From Xanthobacteraceae bacterium (GTDB lineage Bacteria; Pseudomonadota; Alphaproteobacteria; Rhizobiales; Xanthobacteraceae), in assembly GCA_030043175.1 (NCBI GenBank), contig JASHYD010000939.1, forward strand, positions 1 to 6,931: DNA of 6,931 bases, given 5' to 3'. The translations under genes and the position numbers were made by a program. Below, piece after piece: positions 1-5,558 of the stretch. Under the pieces are notes generated by a model. It did not search any database, was not told the DNA's origin, and saw only the letters and a program-made list of their open reading frames with translations. Within the stretch, counting starts at the first letter, position 1; each line of letters starts with the position of its first letter.

Positions 1-92
1 CATTTCTTCAGGGGACCTTTTGGTAGAAATGAGAAGGCGATATTTCCGAGTGGTGCGGGCGCGTGTTGATGATCGAGTGAAGTAATCATCAT
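1..92 (-). CDS. Possible 5' end of a leftward gene (partial, unidentified)
   Basis: Reading the minus strand from an ATG at 92-90 (a second ATG follows directly at 89-87) gives 30 uninterrupted codons before the window edge. The peptide begins MMITSLDHQHAPAPLG and continues with a hydrophobic stretch, NIAFSFLP, then KGPLKK. I do not recognise the family. There is no good Shine-Dalgarno sequence just upstream; the only GGAG lies about 24 bases away. The stretch is too short for codon bias to decide. Against it, two plus-strand frames are also open here (2-85 and 1-69), so an upstream gene ending in this region is equally possible. If real, the gene would be divergent from the helicase. Confidence 0.2.
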   Translation of the reverse strand, partial: MMITSLDHQHAPAPLGNIAFSFLPKGPLKK

Positions 93-147
93 GAGCACTA
101 GTCTGTAGTCAGAATACTCCCCAGCCACCTATAGAATCGATCACAAC

Positions 148-162
148 ATCATCGGGGATGAT
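148..162. repeat. Short perfect inverted repeat
   Basis: ATCATC at 148-153 and GATGAT at 157-162 are perfect complements separated by GGG. The element sits in the low-GC leader region. It is not followed by a T-run on either strand, so it does not look like an intrinsic terminator. It could be a protein-binding site or chance; a 6-bp arm is common by chance in this length of DNA. Confidence 0.25.
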
Positions 163-308
163 AAAGAAATCATATTATTCTAGTCGATGCTCGCTTCAAT
201 TTGAACGTGAAGGATGCCGAACACAGCTAGATGTTCGTTGGCAGTCCCGCAGAGTAATAATCGTTCACCGCCCGCTGCGACGAACAATTGACAGAGCAGA
301 CTTACGGC

Positions 309-464
309 ATGGATATGGATCGCTTCATCACAGCGTCGAACAAGACACATGCCGAGAGCCTGGGAGATGCCCAAGCCTCGGTACCAGACATCGAACCTGA
401 GCCACCGGCGAAGCTGGCGGCAGCAAGGCAATGCAGCGCCAATGTGCGCGGGGACCAAGTGTGA
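309..464 (+). CDS. Small candidate ORF, 51 residues, unidentified
   Basis: An ATG at 309 (with a second at 315) opens a 51-codon frame ending in TGA at 462-464. The product starts MDMDRFITASNKTHAESLG and has an acidic, proline-rich middle (PDIEPEPPAK) followed by an alanine-rich segment. The composition is more protein-like than in the arginine-rich alternative frame here, and about 60% of third codon positions are G or C, lower than in the long genes. No Shine-Dalgarno sequence stands out before 309. The frame is open upstream to a TAA at 258-260, so this could also be a remnant of a longer, decayed gene. I do not recognise it and assign no function. Confidence 0.2.
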   Translation: MDMDRFITASNKTHAESLGDAQASVPDIEPEPPAKLAAARQCSANVRGDQV

Positions 465-765
465 TCAAGAGAGCGTAAGTTTATCGTGCTGCCATGCGGT
501 GAGCTACGGTTCGCACAGCGCGCAAGGCTTTGCGTTCAATGCACCGGACGAATACCTCGGTCAATCCTCGATTTTATCAATCGCGGCCGGTGCGGCGTCC
601 ATCCATAGGAGCCAGGCTCGCATAGCCGGTCATTCCGCTCGTACCCAGAACTATCCCGTGCTGCAGCTCAATCTGCTCCACACCGGGACGCAACCGGCCG
701 ACGCCCTATTTACGATAGCAGGCAAGCCATGCTTGCTAGTGGGGTTCCTGATTCGCCCCATCCCG

Positions 766-2817
766 ATGACTGCACCGTACCTAGCTACTCTGAACCCCGA
801 ACAACGCCGCGCTGTCGAGCATGGCGGCGAGTACCCGTCGCCGCTCCTCGTGATTGCCGGAGCAGGGTCGGGCAAGACCAATACGCTCGCCCATCGTGTG
901 GCGCATCTGATCGTGAAGGGCGCCGATCCGCGCCGTATCATGCTGCTCACATTCTCTCGGCGCGCGGCGGCCGAGATGAGCCGAAGGGTTCAGCGCATCG
1001 CGAGGCATGTCCTTTCGGACCAAGGGCCGTTGACGGTCGACGCCTTAAGCTGGTCCGGGACGTTCCACGCAATCGGGGCGCGGTTGCTGCGGGAATACGC
1101 GACAGACATCGGACTTGATCCCGCCTTTAGCATCCACGACCGGGAGGATTCCGCCGACCTGATGAACCTCGTGCGCCATGATCTTGGCTTCTCACAGACA
1201 GCGAAGCGGTTTCCCATGAAAGGAGCCTGCCTTTCCATTTATTCGCGCGTGGTGAATGCCGAGGCTCCGCTTGGCGAAATCCTGGACAATGCCTTTCCAT
1301 GGTGTGCCGAGTGGCAGGCGGAATTGGGCCGTCTGTTCGCCGCCTACGTAGAGGCCAAGCAAAATCAGAACGTGCTCGACTATGACGATCTGCTGCTCTA
1401 CTGGGCGCAGATGATGAGCGAGGCCAGCCTGGCCGAAGATCTGTCGGCGCGCTTCGACCACGTACTGGTCGATGAATATCAAGATACCAACCGGCTCCAG
1501 GCGTCGATCCTTTTGGCGCTCAAGCCTGATGGCAGGGGCCTGACAGTCGTTGGCGACGATGCGCAGTCGATCTATTCCTTCCGTGCCGCAACGGTGCGTA
1601 ATATCCTCGATTTCCCCGGACAATTCAGTCCGCAGGCCGAGGTGATCACGCTGGAGAGGAACTATCGCTCGACGCAGCCGATCCTCGACGCCGCAAATGC
1701 GGTGATCGATTTTGCCACGGAGCGCTTCACCAAGAACCTCTGGTCCGAGCGTCCGTCAGCAGAGCGTCCTTGCCTCGTGCACGTTCCTGACGACGCCCGG
1801 CAGGCCGGCTACGTGGCTGAAACTATTCTGGCCAACCGTGAAACTGGCATCCGGCTCAAATCGCAAGCTGTCCTGTTCCGCGCGTCCCATCACAGCGCCA
1901 CACTGGAAATCGAGCTGACGCGCCGCAACATCCCGTTCGTGAAATTCGGCGGTCTCAGGTTTCTCGAGGCCGCGCACATCAAGGACGTGTTGGCGACGCT
2001 GCGCTGGGCCCAGAACATGCGCGACCGGGTGTCCGGTTTTCGCACCGTCCAGCTGCTTCCCGGCTTTGGGCCGAGCTCGGCCGCAAAGTTGCTGGATGCA
2101 ATATCGGCAGGTGTCGATCCGCTGAAAGCCCTAGAGGTCTACGGCCCCCCGGCGGCTGCCGCGGAGCAGTGGCCCGATTTCATTGCCACGGTTCGTCTGC
2201 TGCATCTGAACGTCACCGGCTGGCCCGCTGAGCTAGACCTTGTCTGCCGATGGTATGCGCCGCATCTGGAGCGTCGGCATGAAGATGCGGCCCTCCGGAT
2301 GACTGATCTCATCCAGCTCGCGCAGATCGCGGCGGGCTCGCCGACCCGCGAGTCCTTCCTGACGGAATTGACGCTCGATCCGCCCGATGCCACCAGCGGC
2401 GAGGCCCGCGCTCCGCTCCTCGATGAGGACTATGTGGTCCTTTCCACCATCCATTCCGCCAAAGGCCAGGAATGGACCGTGGTGTTCGTCCTCAATACGG
2501 TCGATGGCTGCATCCCGTCCGATCTGGCAACCGGATCAACACCGCAGATCGAAGAAGAGCGGCGGTTGTTGTATGTCGCCATGACCCGTGCCAAGGATCA
2601 GCTTCATCTCATGCAGCCGCAGCGCTTCTTCACCCATAACCAGCGCAGCCTCGGCGACCGCCACGTTTACGCCCAGCGTACGCGCTTCATTCCCGATGCG
2701 ATCACCACGTACTTCGCAAATCGCACGTGGCCACCTTCGATAGCCCGAGAAGTAAAGACCGCCCCGGCCCGCAAACCCGTGGACCTGCAGGCGCGCATGC
2801 GGCGGATGTGGACTTAG
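766..2817 (+). CDS. UvrD/Rep-type superfamily 1A ATP-dependent DNA helicase
   Basis: The product is a 683-residue helicase predicted to unwind DNA 3'-5' using ATP in the cytoplasm. Seen motifs in order: Q motif LNPEQRRAV (9-17), Walker A AGAGSGKT (31-38), Ia LLTFSRRAAAEM (60-71), Walker B DEYQD (236-240), III GDDAQSIYSFR (263-273), IV LERNYRS (296-302), V TIHSAKGQEW (561-570) and VI EERRLLYVAMTRAK (597-610). The helix-hairpin-helix-like GFGPSSAAKLL (433-443) lies where the 2B domain is expected. Length matches Rep (about 670) rather than a nuclease fusion. The C-terminal tail (about 650-683) is basic, and no Tudor-like domain of the UvrD/PcrA kind is evident. Start choice: the ATG at 766 sits eight residues before the Q motif, the usual layout. 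The frame is open to an ATG at 349, but the added residues match nothing. No clear ribosome binding site precedes 766; in-frame GTG 739 and TTG 733 are alternatives. Exact role (repair, plasmid or island replication, defence) cannot be decided; no nuclease partner is adjacent. Confidence 0.95.
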   Translation: MTAPYLATLNPEQRRAVEHGGEYPSPLLVIAGAGSGKTNTLAHRVAHLIVKGADPRRIMLLTFSRRAAAEMSRRVQRIARHVLSDQGPLTVDALSWSGTFHAIGARLLREYATDIGLDPAFSIHDREDSADLMNLVRHDLGFSQTAKRFPMKGACLSIYSRVVNAEAPLGEILDNAFPWCAEWQAELGRLFAAYVEAKQNQNVLDYDDLLLYWAQMMSEASLAEDLSARFDHVLVDEYQDTNRLQASILLALKPDGRGLTVVGDDAQSIYSFRAATVRNILDFPGQFSPQAEVITLERNYRSTQPILDAANAVIDFATERFTKNLWSERPSAERPCLVHVPDDARQAGYVAETILANRETGIRLKSQAVLFRASHHSATLEIELTRRNIPFVKFGGLRFLEAAHIKDVLATLRWAQNMRDRVSGFRTVQLLPGFGPSSAAKLLDAISAGVDPLKALEVYGPPAAAAEQWPDFIATVRLLHLNVTGWPAELDLVCRWYAPHLERRHEDAALRMTDLIQLAQIAAGSPTRESFLTELTLDPPDATSGEARAPLLDEDYVVLSTIHSAKGQEWTVVFVLNTVDGCIPSDLATGSTPQIEEERRLLYVAMTRAKDQLHLMQPQRFFTHNQRSLGDRHVYAQRTRFIPDAITTYFANRTWPPSIAREVKTAPARKPVDLQARMRRMWT

Positions 2818-2823
2818 GCATCC

Positions 2824-2837
2824 CCCGGCAAACCGGG
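2824..2837 (+). repeat. GC-rich hairpin in the helicase-amidase gap
   Basis: CCCGG (2824-2828), loop CAAA, CCGGG (2833-2837) forms a perfect 5-bp stem with a tetraloop, starting seven bases after the helicase stop codon (TAG, 2815-2817). No T-run follows, so it is at best a weak intrinsic terminator. It might instead trim or protect the 3' end of the helicase message in a shared transcript. The amidase start is about 30 bases further on. Confidence 0.35.
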
Positions 2838-2859
2838 CGACCCGATTTGCAACAGATGC

Positions 2860-2868
2860 AGGTGCGAG
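2860..2868 (+). promoter_or_regulatory. Probable ribosome binding site of the amidase gene
   Basis: AGGTG at 2860-2864 lies four bases before the ATG at 2869, with the AGG core six bases from it: a partial match to the Shine-Dalgarno consensus that supports this start. A stronger AGGAGG at 2912-2917 lies inside the gene (codons for Glu-Glu-Ala), but the ATG that follows it is out of frame and its reading stops after six codons, so it does not mark a later start. Confidence 0.45.
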
Positions 2869-5214
2869 ATGAAACAAGGCAGCGCCGTGCTGGATCAAGA
2901 ATTTTGTCTTGAGGAGGCGACGATCGATGAGCTGCACGACGCCATAATTCTGGGACGAACGACTTGCGTCTCGGTGGTCCGGCATTACCTCGATCGCGTG
3001 CGGGCATTCAATGGGGTCGCAAGCATGCTGGTGACCGAGGACGGCGGGACTATTGTGTCCGTAGCCGGCGCAGTGCGGGGTGGAACGAGGCTCGCTTTCC
3101 CGACCCATTCGATCAAGGCGTCCGAGATTTTGCCCGATCTCGATAAATACAAGGGGGCGCCGTTGGAATACGGCCGCATGGAAGCGACTGCCTCCGATCC
3201 GAGCGTGCACCAGCAGTTTGGCATGATCGTTGGTATCCCCAAGGGAGGCCAGCTCAACGCGCTTGCCACTATCAACATACGTGGTGAGCGGTCGGTGACC
3301 TGCCGCGGCGATTTCGACCGCCATCCGTCACTGGGTCCGCTCCCTCCCGGTGCACCGCCAGTCTGTGAGTATTTCCGGCACCTGCCCGACGCACTCGAGC
3401 GCGCTGCCGAGCTCGATGCCACCTATGGGCGCAAGCCAGATCTCGAAAAGATGCCGATGTATGGCGTGGTCTTCTCGTTCAAAGACCCGTTCGACACAAA
3501 GGACATGCGTTCCACAGCTGGCGGCGATGCCGCCTACGACATTGATTTTCCGGCGCGCGATCACGGGCTGGTCGATCAGCTCCGCAAGAAGGGCGCGATC
3601 ATCTTCGCGAAGGCCGTCAATACTGAGTATAACGGTCGCGCCGGCGATCCGGGCGGCCCGCATCAGCCGGACAAGGTCCTGCCATCGGTACTGGGCTATC
3701 AGCGCAGCACCTGGGCCGGCAATCCGGCGAACCCGTATGATACCCGGCGCGCCGCCTCATTGGGATCGAGCTCGGGTTCGGCCGTCTCGGTCAGCACCAA
3801 TCTCGTGATGGCGAGCCTCGGCGAGGAGACCCGTGCCTCCTGTCGCGGGCCTTCCAACCACAATGCGATCGCGCTGATCCTGCCGCACAAATCGATGATC
3901 GGATTCGGTGGCGGTGCGCTCGGTGCCGACATCTATTGCGATCGGACAGGAATTCACTGCCGCACCATCGCCGACTGCGCGAAGGTGCTCGATGCGTTGA
4001 AGGATCCGGTCGAGGGCTACTACGATCCACGCGATATCTTCACCACCGTGCCGCGCTCCTCGGTATTGAGCACGTCCTATGCGAGTCATGCGACGGGGAA
4101 AGGTTTAGCCGGTGAACTGCGGGGCATGCGGCTTGGCGTGATCCGTGAGTCGATGATCGTGCCGCCGGGTTCGATGACCGAGGTGCCGATCATCACCGCG
4201 GCAGGAAGGGAAATAAAATCCGTTCTTGGCGACCATCTGGGAGCAACGCTGGTTGAATCCACGGATCCTTCGTGGACACCCGATCCCGATCTCGAATCAA
4301 TGAGAACTGATTTCCGCCGCGCGCTCGCCCGGCTGGTGCCGGTGTTCATGCCCGATCTGTTGTTTCGGCTGGATAGGGATGGAAAGCCGCTGTTCGAGGA
4401 ATTCGCGGCTGCCATCCTCCCCACCGAATTCGCGCCGGGAGTGGTGTTTGGTTCCGGAAACATGAAACCCATCGACTACCTAGTCGAACTGGCGGAAGGC
4501 CGTATTTCGCCGCCCCGGAAACTCGACCTTGCCACCGTCCAGCAGCAGGAGATGGCGATGGCGTTCCGCTTCCATGTTCACCAGTATTTGACTCGACGCT
4601 GTGCGGACTGGAAAGAGCGCGGCTTCACAGAGACGCTCACCACTTTTGCCTCACTTAATGCCCGCTCGAAGTTTTGGGGTGATGATCAGCGCGCAGCCTT
4701 TAAGAATTGGGAGCAAGTTGCCGATCCTCGCAATCCGTTGGGCGGGCGCCAGGGCGTGGACGAACGCATCATGCTGCGCGCGTTGCTGCGCCGTGTAGAC
4801 ATGATGGTGATCTTGGAGAACAAGCTTGACGCGCTGGTGCGCCTGCATACGCCATGGCCCCCGGGTCTGATCGGCCATCCTCACCAATATGATATTTCGA
4901 GCAATCTGACGCCGGAGTCGCTCAGCGGACCAAATGCCGGTCTTACTGAAGTGCTGATCCCTGCAGGGTATGTGACCACGGTGTACGATCCGCTATTCGT
5001 CCTCAACGCCGACGCGACGCGCTATATTTCAAGGCCATCGCATACCCCCACCACCGTCCCCGAGCCCGGACTGCCATTCTCGCTTGTCATGCGCGTTGAA
5101 CCGGGCAAGGAGGATGTCTTGCTTAGGATCGCGTCGGCGTATGAGGCGGCATCCCGGCGACGAATTCCACCTCCCGATTTCGGCCGGCTCCCCGCCCGGT
5201 CAGAGCCTGGGTGA
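2869..5214 (+). CDS. Large amidase-signature family hydrolase
   Basis: The 781-residue product belongs to the amidase signature (AS) family, serine hydrolases that cleave C-N amide bonds through a Ser-cisSer-Lys triad. Visible hallmarks: the N-terminal helix pattern (LEEATIDELHDAIILGR, 14-30), the lysine motif SFKDPFDTKDMRSTAGG with K205, the serine loop LGSSSGSA with cis-Ser S300, the nucleophile segment GEETRASCRGPS with S324, and CRTIADCAKVLDAL (364-377). The 24-residue S300-S324 spacing equals that in GatA and FAAH. The C-terminal AS elements IPAG (697-700) and DVLLRIASAYEAA (749-761) are present. Odd points: usual AS proteins are about 450-600 residues; here some 100 extra residues separate the first helices from K205, and about 200-250 lie in a long region after residue 400. 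The usual T-G-G-S before the nucleophile reads T-R-A-S. No signal peptide or membrane segment is apparent, so it is probably cytoplasmic. GatA is unlikely: no gatB or gatC nearby and divergent motifs. Substrate unknown. It follows the helicase by 51 bases and may be co-transcribed. Confidence 0.92.
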   Translation: MKQGSAVLDQEFCLEEATIDELHDAIILGRTTCVSVVRHYLDRVRAFNGVASMLVTEDGGTIVSVAGAVRGGTRLAFPTHSIKASEILPDLDKYKGAPLEYGRMEATASDPSVHQQFGMIVGIPKGGQLNALATINIRGERSVTCRGDFDRHPSLGPLPPGAPPVCEYFRHLPDALERAAELDATYGRKPDLEKMPMYGVVFSFKDPFDTKDMRSTAGGDAAYDIDFPARDHGLVDQLRKKGAIIFAKAVNTEYNGRAGDPGGPHQPDKVLPSVLGYQRSTWAGNPANPYDTRRAASLGSSSGSAVSVSTNLVMASLGEETRASCRGPSNHNAIALILPHKSMIGFGGGALGADIYCDRTGIHCRTIADCAKVLDALKDPVEGYYDPRDIFTTVPRSSVLSTSYASHATGKGLAGELRGMRLGVIRESMIVPPGSMTEVPIITAAGREIKSVLGDHLGATLVESTDPSWTPDPDLESMRTDFRRALARLVPVFMPDLLFRLDRDGKPLFEEFAAAILPTEFAPGVVFGSGNMKPIDYLVELAEGRISPPRKLDLATVQQQEMAMAFRFHVHQYLTRRCADWKERGFTETLTTFASLNARSKFWGDDQRAAFKNWEQVADPRNPLGGRQGVDERIMLRALLRRVDMMVILENKLDALVRLHTPWPPGLIGHPHQYDISSNLTPESLSGPNAGLTEVLIPAGYVTTVYDPLFVLNADATRYISRPSHTPTTVPEPGLPFSLVMRVEPGKEDVLLRIASAYEAASRRRIPPPDFGRLPARSEPG

Positions 5215-5236
5215 TCGCGCCGACGTCGAACGTGTC

Positions 5237-5260
5237 CGGCAGAGATTCTTTGCCCTGCCG
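5237..5260 (+). repeat. Inverted repeat just after the amidase stop
   Basis: CGGCAG (5237-5242) and CTGCCG (5255-5260) are perfect complements around a 12-base spacer, beginning 22 bases after the amidase stop codon. An alternative shorter pairing of GGCA (5238-5241) with TGCC (5251-5254) is possible. There is no T-run after the second arm, so it is a weak candidate for transcription termination or message 3'-end structure. Confidence 0.25.
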
Positions 5261-5504
5261 CCCTGCAACGTCATGGCAGTCAGAGCGGCGCCTTATCAGC
5301 AGGCCGGTTCAGGCCAGAAGGGCGCCACGCGACCGTCTGCACGGGTGGTCGTTTGCTCGACTTTGCCAGTTCGTGAGTTCCGAGGGGACGTTTGAAGGCA
5401 TGCTCGCCCGGCGCGCCCCCGCAAGGCGCTCATTCGATGTGAACAAAAGATTGCCGTTTCCTGTCTCGCCACGGGAACTATTTTGCGTATCCGTCATCTA
5501 TGTA

Positions 5505-5517
5505 CGCGATCGTCGCG
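5505..5517. repeat. Palindrome upstream of the Rieske-flavoprotein gene, possible operator
   Basis: CGCGA (5505-5509), spacer TCG, TCGCG (5513-5517) is a perfect inverted repeat ending 41 bases before the ATG at 5559. The position suits a regulator-binding site or a structure in the message leader. Arms of five GC-rich bases can arise by chance, so the assignment is tentative. Confidence 0.25.
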
Positions 5518-5548
5518 AGCACCCCAGTACCGCCTGGTATCGTCCGTT

Positions 5549-5552
5549 GGAG
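5549..5552 (+). promoter_or_regulatory. Ribosome binding site of the Rieske-flavoprotein gene
   Basis: GGAG at 5549-5552 is six bases upstream of the ATG at 5559-5561. This fixes the start: the next in-frame ATG (residue 27, position 5637) would cut into the first strands of the Rieske domain. Confidence 0.7.
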
Positions 5553-5558
5553 ATCATC

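Larger units (their letters stand above)
93..765. other. Upstream region with no confident gene; low-GC left part
   Basis: This region has no recognisable protein family on either strand. The first 180 bases of the window are about 44% G+C by count (30, 26 and 23 G/C per 60-base line), rising to about 47% over the first 300, against 65% in a counted line of the helicase. Promoter-like AT-rich hexamers occur, TAGAAT near 132 and TATTAT near 173, but neither has a convincing -35 box at normal spacing. Short ORFs at 158-400 (+) and 180-458 (-) look like chance frames: the first is arginine-rich and neither resembles a family I know. The frame of the helicase stays open back to an ATG at 349, but its 139 upstream residues show no domain. 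The region presumably holds the helicase promoter and perhaps the edge of an acquired segment. Confidence 0.5.
5215..5558. other. Intergenic region between amidase and Rieske-flavoprotein genes
   Basis: These 344 bases carry no gene I can support. A plus-strand frame ending at 5395 is a continuation of an out-of-frame reading of the amidase gene. A 62-codon minus-strand frame (5497-5309) starts plausibly (MTDTQNSSRGETG) but has no ribosome binding site and no recognisable family. The region holds two short inverted repeats (5237-5260 and 5505-5517). A possible but poor promoter for the downstream gene is TTGCCG at 5451-5456 with AACTAT at 5476-5481 (19-base spacing). The length suggests that the downstream gene has its own regulation. 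Confidence 0.5.

Noticed and set aside
2..85. Plus-strand open frame reaching the left edge, ending in TAA
   Set aside because: Only 27 codons are visible, it is arginine- and valine-rich, and the minus strand is equally open, so an upstream gene tail cannot be supported.
1192..1623. Minus-strand ORF of 143 codons inside the helicase
   Set aside because: It is antisense to conserved helicase segments, including Walker B and motif III, and shows no recognisable domain.
766..2817. Helicase as GajB of a Gabija-type or other two-gene defence system
   Set aside because: No ATPase/TOPRIM or other nuclease partner gene is adjacent; the next gene is an amidase-signature hydrolase and the upstream 765 bases hold no convincing gene.
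2536..3324. Long minus-strand ORF of 262 codons across the helicase end and amidase start
   Set aside because: It lies opposite two genes with clear family motifs, spans their gap, matches no family I know, and GC-rich codon bias commonly opens long antisense frames.
3350..3808. Plus-strand ORF of 152 codons inside the amidase
   Set aside because: It is a frame-shifted reading of the amidase, rich in Ser, Arg and Pro, while the amidase frame carries the catalytic motifs without interruption.
2869..5214. Amidase as GatA, the amidotransferase subunit
   Set aside because: It is about 300 residues too long, has a divergent nucleophile loop, and no gatB or gatC is nearby.
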